Source: Cellvibrionales bacterium
GTDB taxonomy: Bacteria > Pseudomonadota > Gammaproteobacteria > Pseudomonadales > UBA7239
Length of the DNA stretch: 64,000 bases
Direction of reading: 5' to 3'
Assembly (NCBI GenBank): GCA_016713115.1
Contig: JADJPU010000001.1
Coordinates: 1,240,001 to 1,304,000 of the forward strand
Under the pieces are notes generated by a model, which saw only the letters and a list, made by a program, of their open reading frames with translations, was not told the origin of the DNA and did no database searches. Made by a program: the position numbers and the translations under genes. This document shows, piece by piece, positions 32,263-40,332 of this stretch. The stretch's first letter is position 1. Every line of letters begins with the position of its first letter.

Positions 32263-33627
32263 TTATTCGCTGTCGTTTGTGCTGTCTGTGTCGTCATCTT
32301 CCGCAACAAGACTGTCCAATGTCAGTTGTGTTGCTAATTGCTCTGGCGAAAAATCAACGCTGTCGCAGGCGAGCAATGAACACAGCAATTGGCCTTTGTT
32401 GTCGATGCAATACAAGCCGTGAATTTTGTTGTCTTTGGCAGCCAGCCACAGTTCGGTCACTTTTCCCCAATGCAGATGCAAATGGAAAGTGTCGGTAATT
32501 AAATTTAACCATTCACCTTTTTGTGAAAACCTGGGTTGGCTAAACAATAATTCCGCAATCGCGCCACCTTCCTGTCGCACCACGCCACGCAATTTCCCCC
32601 AACTAGCGACGAGTTCTAAAACTTTCATATCTTCTGTTCGCACAATGCGCAGGCTGCGCCACGAACATTCAGCTTCATCGTCATAGCGCGTGGCAACCGC
32701 CGAGAGCAATTCGCCCATCGGCATATCAAAATGCAGGGCGGCATCGCGCAGATTTTTTTGCGGGTTATCGCGCAACCATTGGCGCGCGCAGGCTTTCCAA
32801 CCTACCAAACCCATTTTTAGCGAGCGACCGGATTGTTCGCCTGCATGCACTGCATCGCTGCCAATGGCCGTTGTGTATTTGTTGGCGTAGCCGCGCGGCG
32901 TCACCATTAAACCTTCGCGCACAAAGGTATTGCTGTTGCCGATCAACACCGTGGTGAGCATGCCGATATCCGCTTCCGCCATTTTTTCCAGCGTGCTGAA
33001 TTCAATATTTTGGCGACGGCGATAAGCCGATTTCACCAAAGCCACCGGCGTTTCTGGTTTGCGGTACTGCAATAAAATGCGCTGCGCTTCCACAATTTGC
33101 TGCGTGCGTCTGCCACTTTTCGGGTTGTACAGTGCGATGACAAAATCCGCGCGCGCGGCCGCTTCGATGCGGCGCATGATCGTGGGCCACGGCGTTAATA
33201 AATCCGACAAAGAAATGGTGCAGGCATCGTGTGTCAGCGGCGCGCCAACTAATGCGGCGCAACTGTTGATCGCTGAGCTGCCCGGCACCACTTCCACTTC
33301 TACGCCATCGCCGGGTTTCCAACCACTTTCTAATAACACTTCATAAGTGGGGCCGGCCATGCCGTACACGCCGCTGTCACCGGATGACACCAACGCCACA
33401 TTTTTGCCTTCGCGCGCGCGCGCCAGCGCTTCGTGGCAGCGATCCAATTCTTCCGTCATGCCTTTGCGGATGACTTCTTTGCCGTCGATTAAATCCGCCA
33501 CCAATTTAATGTAGGTGGTGTAGCCGATGATGGTGTCAGAGATGGCGATGGCTTCGCGCGCGCGTGCCGTCATATTTTCTTCATTGCCGGGGCCTAGACC
33601 CACGAGAAAAATTTTTCCGGTTTTCAT
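32263..33627 (-). CDS. cobJ: Precorrin-3B C17-methyltransferase with C-terminal extension resembling heme-utilisation (HemS/ChuX) domains
   Basis: A 454-residue protein. Residues 1 to about 255 are a standard CobJ/CbiH methylase (KIFLVGLGPGNEENMTARAR, SSGDSGVYGMAGP, VEVVPGSSAINSCAALVGAP, NPKSGRRTQQI) that methylates C17 with ring contraction. Residues about 270-454 are extra. They include KNLRDAALHFDMPMGELLSA, then W-S-L and GVVRQEGG blocks, then LITDTFHLHLHWGKV. That order resembles a HemS/ChuX/HutX repeat, known for heme binding. The last residues are acidic. The gene overlaps the CobE gene (ATGA). CobJ itself is certain; the C-terminal family is a suggestion. Confidence 0.9.
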   Translation of the reverse strand: MKTGKIFLVGLGPGNEENMTARAREAIAISDTIIGYTTYIKLVADLIDGKEVIRKGMTEELDRCHEALARAREGKNVALVSSGDSGVYGMAGPTYEVLLESGWKPGDGVEVEVVPGSSAINSCAALVGAPLTHDACTISLSDLLTPWPTIMRRIEAAARADFVIALYNPKSGRRTQQIVEAQRILLQYRKPETPVALVKSAYRRRQNIEFSTLEKMAEADIGMLTTVLIGNSNTFVREGLMVTPRGYANKYTTAIGSDAVHAGEQSGRSLKMGLVGWKACARQWLRDNPQKNLRDAALHFDMPMGELLSAVATRYDDEAECSWRSLRIVRTEDMKVLELVASWGKLRGVVRQEGGAIAELLFSQPRFSQKGEWLNLITDTFHLHLHWGKVTELWLAAKDNKIHGLYCIDNKGQLLCSLLACDSVDFSPEQLATQLTLDSLVAEDDDTDSTNDSE

Positions 33628-34019
33628 GTTGCTATCCTCGCGATGGATACAGTGACGTTTTTGCCGTCACTGCCTAAGAGTTTGTGTTTTTCTACCAATA
33701 AATGTTGCAGCGTGGTGTCTGCCGCCAGCAGCGCGGCCGCTTCAGAAACTGCCGGTGTGCCCATGTATTTGCGCACGGTTTCCGACGGGTTGGGCACAGC
33801 CACTTGTGCCAATTGTTCTGCGGTAAAAAACACCAGCATTTTGTTTTCTTGTTGCGCTAACTGTTGCATGCAGTGCTCATTATTTTTTTTATCGATGGTA
33901 GCAAACACGCGAATCTGCGCGCGCGTAGCCGCGATACTTTGCAGCGCGACATCCAAGGCCGTTTCCAGCGTTTGCAACAGCGCACCGCGATCACAGCCTA
34001 AACCCACTGCTAGGTTCAT
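33624..34019 (-). CDS. cobE: CobE / CbiG C-terminal domain protein
   Basis: A 131-residue protein matching CobE and the C-terminal domain of CbiG. The N-terminal GLGCDRGALLQTLETALDVA motif, the central VPNPSETVRKYMGTPAVSEA and ending with the Gly-Ser-Lys strand are typical. In the anaerobic pathway CbiG opens the delta-lactone of cobalt-precorrin-5A; in other bacteria CobE has an unclear role. Here the CbiG N-terminal and C-terminal parts are two adjacent overlapping genes, so they likely act together as a split CbiG. Confidence 0.9.
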   Translation of the reverse strand: MNLAVGLGCDRGALLQTLETALDVALQSIAATRAQIRVFATIDKKNNEHCMQQLAQQENKMLVFFTAEQLAQVAVPNPSETVRKYMGTPAVSEAAALLAADTTLQHLLVEKHKLLGSDGKNVTVSIARIAT

Positions 34020-34768
34020 ACGGCTTCCCGTGGCGGTCTATACACCACCAAACGCTCGTGCAGTTGTTGCCATAATTCATCGGAAACCGCGGCGTGCGTG
34101 ACCCACAACACCGATTTGTAGCGCTGCAAATCCACGGCAGAAAAATTGTCGAACAGATGGATGTTGCTCGGTAGTGGCGTGGGGCGTATCCACCAATGCG
34201 GTGAACCGGCTTCCTGCACAAAGGCAATCAATTCGCCGTTCACCACATCAGCCGACACGCGCGTGACATTGATTTTTGGCGCTTCCAATTTCCAACCGAG
34301 ACCGCGCCCTAAAATATCCACCGGAATAGTTTTTCCCACATCGGATGCGGTTGTAAGAACTGCCGTGGCGCCGATCAAATCTGCCAGTTGTTCGGCGCAG
34401 GCATTCGCACCGCCGACGTGACCGGACAACACCGGAATCACAAACTGTCCCGCATCATCCACCACGATCACGCCCGGATCTTCCTCTTTCGATTTCAGAT
34501 ATGGCGCAATCATGCGCACCACCACACCCAAGGACACAAAAAAAACAATTTGATCGTAATTGGCAAACAGTGGCGCAATTTCGTCTTTCATCGCCCCACT
34601 GTAAATCGTGGTTTTATTCGTGATCGTACCTAGTTCGCCCGACACTTTTTCTGAAACTAAAATCTCCGCGCAAGGCAAGGCGGGAGCCAGAGCTGCCACT
34701 TGTTTGGCGCCGTGTTTGGTGATGGCGACCAGTGCCACGCGCACGGTATGTAAAGTTGGATCACTCAT
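34016..34768 (-). CDS. cbiG: CbiG N-terminal and central domains (cobalt-precorrin-5A hydrolase part)
   Basis: A 250-residue protein with the CbiG N-terminal domain (VRVALVAITKHGAKQVAAL, VFFVSLGVVVRMIAPYLKSK, VVDDAGQFVIPVLSGHVGGAN) and the CbiG middle domain. It should hydrolyse the delta-lactone of cobalt-precorrin-5A, releasing acetaldehyde, and so marks the early-cobalt-insertion route. ATG 34768 makes an ATGA overlap with cobI; the ORF start at 34786 would lie deeper in cobI. The C-terminal domain is encoded separately by the next gene. Confidence 0.93.
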   Translation of the reverse strand: MSDPTLHTVRVALVAITKHGAKQVAALAPALPCAEILVSEKVSGELGTITNKTTIYSGAMKDEIAPLFANYDQIVFFVSLGVVVRMIAPYLKSKEEDPGVIVVDDAGQFVIPVLSGHVGGANACAEQLADLIGATAVLTTASDVGKTIPVDILGRGLGWKLEAPKINVTRVSADVVNGELIAFVQEAGSPHWWIRPTPLPSNIHLFDNFSAVDLQRYKSVLWVTHAAVSDELWQQLHERLVVYRPPREAV

Positions 34769-35523
34769 GCGGTTTTTTTCCTGCAACCTTTTTGGATTTC
34801 ACCGCGCGTGCGCGCTGGATTTTTAACCAACATCAACGACAGATAATTGACTTTTGTGCCGCGCAACTGGGTGATGTCATGCACGATGCGCTCTTCATGC
34901 GCGCCCACTTTTTCAATAAAGGTGCTGTGCGCCAGCAAGTGTTTGCGCTCTAACAAATCGATGATGTCGTCTAGGATAGGTTTTACTTTCATCAGCACCA
35001 GCGTGTCGAAATCTGTCAGCAAATTTTCCACAAACGCCACGCCGTATGCGGCCGGCACGATGGCTATGGTGTCATCCACATCGGCCAGTGGTTGTGCGAG
35101 TGCGGCGCAAGCGGCGTTGTAGGCTGGCACGCCGGGAATGGTGTCGATAACAACTTCGCCAGCAAGACCGCGCAGCGTGCGCGCCAAATGACTGAAAGTA
35201 GAAAAGGTGGAGGCATCGCCTTCCACCAAAAACACCACATCGCGCCCTGTGTTCAGTGTGGCTAAAACGCTGTTTGCTGCTTCTAGCCAATAGCGCGCTA
35301 ATTTTTCTGCGTCATGCGTCATGGGAAAAATAAGTGCGAGCGCATCATCTGGCGTGGTGAGTTGCGCGCGTTGTGCAATACCTAGCGCGTAACTGTCGCT
35401 GCCTTTTTTGCGTATCGGATACGCCCACTGCGCGCCGCTGTGCAGTGCATCCCAAGCTTTGCGCGTGATGAGTTGCGGATCACCGGGGCCGAGTGAAGCG
35501 CCGATCAATTTGCCCTGTTTCAT
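34765..35523 (-). CDS. cobI: Precorrin-2 C20-methyltransferase
   Basis: A 252-residue tetrapyrrole methylase. The N-terminus GKLIGASLGPGDPQLITRKA, the GDASTFSTFSHLARTL glycine/serine loop, IPGVPAYNAACAALAQPLAD and the C-terminal Leu-Ser-Leu strand identify CobI/CbiL. It makes (cobalt-)precorrin-3. ATG 35523 overlaps the cobL stop (ATGA); an upstream ATG at 35556 is inside cobL and less likely. Confidence 0.95.
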   Translation of the reverse strand: MKQGKLIGASLGPGDPQLITRKAWDALHSGAQWAYPIRKKGSDSYALGIAQRAQLTTPDDALALIFPMTHDAEKLARYWLEAANSVLATLNTGRDVVFLVEGDASTFSTFSHLARTLRGLAGEVVIDTIPGVPAYNAACAALAQPLADVDDTIAIVPAAYGVAFVENLLTDFDTLVLMKVKPILDDIIDLLERKHLLAHSTFIEKVGAHEERIVHDITQLRGTKVNYLSLMLVKNPARTRGEIQKGCRKKTA

Positions 35524-36812
35524 GCCGCCTCCGCTTTTTTCGCGCACACAATCCACACTGGATTTTCTGCCGCGAGTCGGTGCATATCTAAAACAGGTTT
35601 ACTGCGCGCACTTTGCATTTGGGTGATATCCCATTCCGCGCCAGAATGTTTTAAAGCTTCGATAGCAACAGCGATATTTTCAAAAGTGACAAAATTCATC
35701 ACCAGCCAACCATTGGGTTTTAAGCGCTGCAAAATCAGTTGAATCAGCGCGGTGAGTTCGCCGCCAGAGCCGCCGATAAATACCGCGTCTGGATCCGGCC
35801 AATCTTGCAAACCCTCTGGCGCTTTGGCGTGCAGAAGCGTGTAGTTGTGCAAAGCAAAATTGTTGCGATTGGCGAGAGCATTTTCACAGTCGCCGGCATT
35901 TTTTTCGATGGCGTAGACATGGCCTTGCGGACACAGACGCGCGGCTTCAACACCCACCGAGCCGGAACCGGCGCCGATATCCCACACGATACTGTCTTGG
36001 CGCAATTGCATGCGCGCCAAGGACACCGCGCGCACTTCGCGTTTGGTGATTAAGCCTTTCTCGGGATAGCGCTGCTGAAACGCGCTGTCGGCATGACCAA
36101 ACAACACTGGCGCTGCTTTGGGTGCGATGCGCCACAGCAAAACCACATTGAGTTCGGCAAATTTTTTGTCGGCGATGGTTTCAATGCTGAGATCACTGAC
36201 GAGATTCTCATCATCGCAACACAGATTTTCTGCCACAGCTATCTGGAAATCGTGCTGCAAGTTCGCCGCGAGCAGTAAACGCGCAATGCGGTCGGGTGTG
36301 TTTTCTGGGCTGGTCAGCACAGCCAGTTTGTCGTGCTGTGTTAGCGCGCGGCGCAGCGCATACAGCCCGTGCGCTGGCGTGGCACCTTCTTGCCACTCGC
36401 CCGCATCTTTGCTGTGAATAGAAACAATGTGCAGATCTTGCCAAGGGATGCCAAAACGCGCGCAAGCAAGTTGGATGGTGGATGTGTTGGGCAATATTTC
36501 CAGTGCATCAAAACACAATTGCGCGGCAAGATAATTGGCAATGCCGTGGCACAGCGGGTCGCCGGTGGCGAGTACGGCGCAGCGCAAACCCTGTTGCTGT
36601 GCCTCGCGTATCCACAGTGGAATGCTGCGCATGTTTCCAGTGAGATCGTGTGTGATGCTGTTGTCTTTCAGTGATGCAGCAAACAGCTTGAGCGTGCGCG
36701 TGCCGCCGATAACAACATCAGCAGTGCGTAGGATTTTTTCTGCCTGTGCGGTCAAGCCTTCACAGCCGTTGTCTAGAACACCGATCACGGCGCAGCGATG
36801 CATAGCATTCAT
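35520..36812 (-). CDS. cobL: Precorrin-6Y C5,15-methyltransferase (decarboxylating), CbiE-CbiT fusion
   Basis: A 430-residue fused enzyme. Residues 1-215 are a CbiE-type tetrapyrrole methylase (CAVIGVLDNGCEGLTAQAEK, LATGDPLCHGIANYL, PNTSTIQLACARFGIPW). Residues about 225-430 are a CbiT class I methylase (IVWDIGAGSGSVGVEAARL, FIGGSGGELTALIQLIL). It methylates C5 and C15 and decarboxylates the C12 acetate. The start ATG 36812 overlaps the cbiD stop (TAATG). All expected motifs are present. Confidence 0.95.
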   Translation of the reverse strand: MNAMHRCAVIGVLDNGCEGLTAQAEKILRTADVVIGGTRTLKLFAASLKDNSITHDLTGNMRSIPLWIREAQQQGLRCAVLATGDPLCHGIANYLAAQLCFDALEILPNTSTIQLACARFGIPWQDLHIVSIHSKDAGEWQEGATPAHGLYALRRALTQHDKLAVLTSPENTPDRIARLLLAANLQHDFQIAVAENLCCDDENLVSDLSIETIADKKFAELNVVLLWRIAPKAAPVLFGHADSAFQQRYPEKGLITKREVRAVSLARMQLRQDSIVWDIGAGSGSVGVEAARLCPQGHVYAIEKNAGDCENALANRNNFALHNYTLLHAKAPEGLQDWPDPDAVFIGGSGGELTALIQLILQRLKPNGWLVMNFVTFENIAVAIEALKHSGAEWDITQMQSARSKPVLDMHRLAAENPVWIVCAKKAEAA

Positions 36813-37912
36813 TAAGAAACAGCCTCCGCAATTTTTTTACCGTCGAAGTCACACACCAAAACGCGCAACTGAAATTTGTTGGGATAGCGCCCTAACAAAG
36901 TGGCAATCACTTTTTCTGCTAGGGCTTTATGAAATTCGTAGGAAAGGTTGATGGTGGCCATTTGTTCGCCGGCAAAGCGTGCGGTTTCGTTGTCGCGAAT
37001 CGCTTCGCACATAACAGCAGGCGCACCGAGAGTAGCGGCAATATCGGCCAGTAATCCAGTATCAACTTCCGCGCGCCCCGCGTGCGTAATGGTTTCACCC
37101 TGTGCAATTTTGGTGAGTTTGCCCACCATGCCGCCGATCACCACTTCGCGCATTTTGCATTTCACGGCGGCGTCCAAGGCGTAGCGCAAAAAATCGCCCA
37201 TTTGAATAAAGCAGGTGTCATTCAAATGTGGCAGTTCTTGCATGGTAAATTTTTCGGTGCGGCCACCCGTGGTCAACACCACGGTGTCGTTGCCGGTTTT
37301 TGCTGCCACTTGTATGCCCTGCACCACACTCGCGCGAAACGCGCTGGTGGAATACGGTTTGACGATGCCGGTGGTGCCGAGTATAGAAATGCCGCCCAAA
37401 ATACCGAGGCGCGCATTGGTGGTTTTTTTTGCCATCTCTTCGCCACCCGGCACCGATATCGTGACCGAGAGACCGTGTTGTTCCAATAATTCACTGGCGA
37501 CTTCGCGCAGATTTTCTGCAATATTTTTGCGCGGTACGGGGTTGATAGCGGGGCCGCCAACTTCAAGACCTAAACCAGGTTTGGTGACAAGGCCCACGCC
37601 TGCGCCATTGTGAAACTCAATTATGTTTTCACAATCTGGCAGAACTTTTAGATGCACCGTCATGTGCGCGCCGTGCGTAGCATCGGGATCATCGCCCGCA
37701 TCTTTGATCACCACCGCATGCGCTTCTGATTGGGTACAACTGCTGTCATGAATAGAAAAAAAAACGCGCTGACCATTTGCCAATAAACATTCCACTTGCG
37801 TCGGCACTTCCCCGTGAACTAAACCCAGTGCGGCGGCACGCGCTGCTGCCGCTGAACAAGCGCCAGTAGAAAATCCGGTGCGCAGGCGTTTTTTGGCGGG
37901 GATTTTTTCCAT
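36812..37912 (-). CDS. cbiD: Cobalt-precorrin-5B C1-methyltransferase
   Basis: A 366-residue CbiD. Typical segments are RTGFSTGACSAAAARAAALG at residues 11-30, VGLVTKPGLGLEVGGPAINP, ARLGILGGISILGTTGIVKP and VVIGGMVGKLTKIAQGETI. CbiD is the C1 methylase of the anaerobic pathway, which replaces CobF of the aerobic route, so its presence classifies this operon as the early-cobalt-insertion type. The gene is seven bases after cobH and overlaps cobL at its end. Confidence 0.96.
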   Translation of the reverse strand: MEKIPAKKRLRTGFSTGACSAAAARAAALGLVHGEVPTQVECLLANGQRVFFSIHDSSCTQSEAHAVVIKDAGDDPDATHGAHMTVHLKVLPDCENIIEFHNGAGVGLVTKPGLGLEVGGPAINPVPRKNIAENLREVASELLEQHGLSVTISVPGGEEMAKKTTNARLGILGGISILGTTGIVKPYSTSAFRASVVQGIQVAAKTGNDTVVLTTGGRTEKFTMQELPHLNDTCFIQMGDFLRYALDAAVKCKMREVVIGGMVGKLTKIAQGETITHAGRAEVDTGLLADIAATLGAPAVMCEAIRDNETARFAGEQMATINLSYEFHKALAEKVIATLLGRYPNKFQLRVLVCDFDGKKIAEAVS

Positions 37913-37919
37913 GGCGAAA

Positions 37920-38600
37920 TTATTGTTGCGCGCGCTGTGTGTTTTCTGCCAAGGCTAAGACTGCGTGAATGGCGGCGACGACGAGTGTAGAACCGCCTTT
38001 GCGTCCGCGCGTAATAATCCACGGCACGGTATTGCACTCCGCCAACAAATCTTTCGATTCAGCGGCCGAAACAAAACCCACTGGCATACCAATGATGAGC
38101 GCAGGTTTTGCGTTTTCCTCACGCACCAAGCGCAATATTTCTAGCAGCGCAGTGGGCGCGTTGCCGATGCCGACAATGGCTCCATCCAACAAACCTTGTT
38201 GGTGCGCTTTACGCATGGCGAATACGGCGCGCGTGGAATCAGCTGCCTTCGCATCGCGGATCACATCGTTATCACTGATGAATTGATGCAGGTTCACGCC
38301 AAAGTGTGCCAAACGCGGCTTGGATACGCCGACACAAATCATTTCTACATCGGCAATCAAAGCACCACCGTTCAGAATTGCTTGCACACCCGCTTCAATC
38401 GCGCGCTGATGAAATTGTGTTAAACCGTTGAACTCAAAATCGGCGGTGGCGTGAATCATGCGGCGCACAACAGGCCATTGCTCGGCTGTGTAAGGGTGCT
38501 CACCGGCTTCGCGATCTACCGTGGCAAACGATTCGTGTTCGATCTGCTGACCCAAGCGGGTCATCTGTTCGGTGGCGCTGTTGTTGGTGGTGTAAGTCAT
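37920..38600 (-). CDS. cobH: Precorrin-8X methylmutase
   Basis: A 226-residue CobH/CbiC that moves the C11 methyl to C12 to give (hydrogeno)cobyrinate. The catalytic His is in RRMIHATADFEF. Other landmarks are GVSKPRL, VGIGNAPTALLEILRLV and a C-terminal TRGRKGGSTLVVAAIHA. ATG 38600 has GAGGAG upstream; the ORF start at 38615 overlaps the end of cbiX. The gap to cbiX is 11 bases. Confidence 0.95.
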   Translation of the reverse strand: MTYTTNNSATEQMTRLGQQIEHESFATVDREAGEHPYTAEQWPVVRRMIHATADFEFNGLTQFHQRAIEAGVQAILNGGALIADVEMICVGVSKPRLAHFGVNLHQFISDNDVIRDAKAADSTRAVFAMRKAHQQGLLDGAIVGIGNAPTALLEILRLVREENAKPALIIGMPVGFVSAAESKDLLAECNTVPWIITRGRKGGSTLVVAAIHAVLALAENTQRAQQ

Positions 38601-38611
38601 GGAGCTGCTCC

Positions 38612-39541
38612 TCACGCTGGCGCGTGTTGGTGATCACGATCGTGTGCGTGATGGTCATGGCTGTGATCATGTGTATGGTCATGCGCATGGTCATGAGAGT
38701 GATCATGCGAATGTCCGTGACCGAGTTCGTGTGCAATTTCACGAAAGCGGCAGCCGTCGCAAGGCATGGCTTGCTTGTGATACACGGCATCTTGAATATG
38801 TTTTTCCAACAGCGTAAAAATTTCTTTTTCAAAACCGAAATAATCGCCACAGTGAAAAATGACTTGCGGAAATTGTTGCTGCAAACGCGCCACTTGTCGT
38901 TTGATGCGTTCGACCAGCGTGCCGGTGAATAAGTAGTAAGGCAGGATCGCGATTTGCAACATGCCTAATTTCACTTGGCGCTGCACCACGCGCTCTAAAC
39001 GCGGGTAAGTGATGCCAGTAAATGCAAAGTCCACCAATTCATGACGCACATTTCTGCTAAAGGCATCTTCTTGTAACCAGCGCGCCATTTTGGCGACTTC
39101 GCCGTTGGCTTGTCGATCAGACGAGCCTCGCCCTAACAAGATCACGCCGGTGGTTGCGGGGTCTGGCACATCCATCGCATTCATGGAAGCAGTGAGGCGG
39201 CGACGCAGAATGGCAAGAATTTCATCGCAGGCACCGAGGTGTGGCGCGTAAATGAATTCGCACTGCGGAAATTTTTTGCGCGCGTGTGCAATGTGTTCTG
39301 GAATTTCCATTTTGACATGGCCAGCGGCGTTGAGAATTAACGGAATCACTACCACGCGTTTGGAATTGTGGGCGGCGTTCGCCAAGCCTTGATCCAACAT
39401 CACATCGGCAAATTCTATAAAACACAATTCAATGCGCTGCTGCGGCAGTTTTTCCCGCCATTGCTGCGTAAACTTTTCGATTTCGATATTGCCGTTCACA
39501 TCGCGCGAGCCGTGACCGACGAGCAAAATAGTATGTGTCAT
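38612..39541 (-). CDS. cbiX: Sirohydrochlorin cobaltochelatase, long CbiX with His-rich tail
   Basis: A 309-residue cobaltochelatase with two CbiX repeats. The first carries the metal-site His10 (LLVGHGSRD) and His75 (AAGHVKMEIP). The second begins VILLGRGSSDRQANGEV, as in long CbiX forms. The last 40 residues are a histidine-aspartate tail of HDH/HDHS repeats that probably stores or delivers cobalt. It inserts Co2+ into sirohydrochlorin. ATG 39541 overlaps the cobM stop (ATGA); the ORF extension to 39787 lies in cobM. Confidence 0.94.
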   Translation of the reverse strand: MTHTILLVGHGSRDVNGNIEIEKFTQQWREKLPQQRIELCFIEFADVMLDQGLANAAHNSKRVVVIPLILNAAGHVKMEIPEHIAHARKKFPQCEFIYAPHLGACDEILAILRRRLTASMNAMDVPDPATTGVILLGRGSSDRQANGEVAKMARWLQEDAFSRNVRHELVDFAFTGITYPRLERVVQRQVKLGMLQIAILPYYLFTGTLVERIKRQVARLQQQFPQVIFHCGDYFGFEKEIFTLLEKHIQDAVYHKQAMPCDGCRFREIAHELGHGHSHDHSHDHAHDHTHDHSHDHHAHDRDHQHAPA

Positions 39542-40332
39542 GGTTGTTTTTCCTCGGTGGATGCTTTGCGAAATCGGTGCGTAAAACTGGCATCGTACAG
39601 TTTGGATTTTTTTAATTCGGACCAGTGACGCGCGCCGAGCGTGGGGCTGGCGACGATCATCGCCTGCGCAGTAATGCCCTCTTCTAAGCAGCGTTCGCGA
39701 ATATCTGCGAGTGTGCCGCGCACAATTTTTTCTTCGTTGGGCCAGCTGGCTTTTTGCACCACCAAGATCGGCGACTGATCGCTCCATCCTGCTATCAACA
39801 ATTCTTTGCGAATGGTTTTTAACAGCGTGATGGATAGATACATGCAGATGGTGCTGTGATGCGCAGCAAGTTCTGCCAGCGATTCGCCTTCTGGCATCGG
39901 CGTGCGGCCTTCGACGCGCGTAAAAATGACCGTTTGCGTCACTTCTGGCAGGGTCAAACTTTCACAGGCGGCTGCCATGGAAGCCATGGCAGAAGTGACG
40001 CCAGGGACAACTGAAACAGGAATGTCAGCTGCGTCCAACGGCTGTACCATTTCGATTAACGCGCCGTATAAACCGGGATCGCCTGTTTGTAAACGAATGA
40101 CGGTTTCATTTTTTTGTGCGCGTGTGATGAGCCATTCCACAATCTGTTGCAGCGTCATGTCTTTGGAATCGGCAATTTCGCAATCGGCTGGCGCCCATTG
40201 CGTGGCCGCTTCTGACACTAAGGAGCCGGCAAACAAAATGGCACCGGCGCGCGCAATCAAGTCGCGTCCTTTTAGCGTCAGCAGTTGTGGATCGCCGGGG
40301 CCTGCGCCGACAAAAAATACTGTGCCCGTCAT
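39538..40332 (-). CDS. cobM: Precorrin-4 C11-methyltransferase
   Basis: A 264-residue tetrapyrrole methylase, CobM/CbiF type. Motifs are VFFVGAGPGDPQLLTLKGRD, LFAGSLVSEAATQWAP, RLQTGDPGLYGALIEM, VVPGVTSAMASMAAA and TRVEGRTPMPEGESLAEL. It methylates C11 of (cobalt-)precorrin-4. It has four-base overlaps with both neighbours (cobB upstream, cbiX downstream). Confidence 0.96.
   Translation of the reverse strand: MTGTVFFVGAGPGDPQLLTLKGRDLIARAGAILFAGSLVSEAATQWAPADCEIADSKDMTLQQIVEWLITRAQKNETVIRLQTGDPGLYGALIEMVQPLDAADIPVSVVPGVTSAMASMAAACESLTLPEVTQTVIFTRVEGRTPMPEGESLAELAAHHSTICMYLSITLLKTIRKELLIAGWSDQSPILVVQKASWPNEEKIVRGTLADIRERCLEEGITAQAMIVASPTLGARHWSELKKSKLYDASFTHRFRKASTEEKQP

Noticed and set aside
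38612..38720. Tandem repeat in the DNA coding the CbiX His-rich tail
   Set aside because: It is a coding low-complexity tail, not a CRISPR or mobile element repeat.
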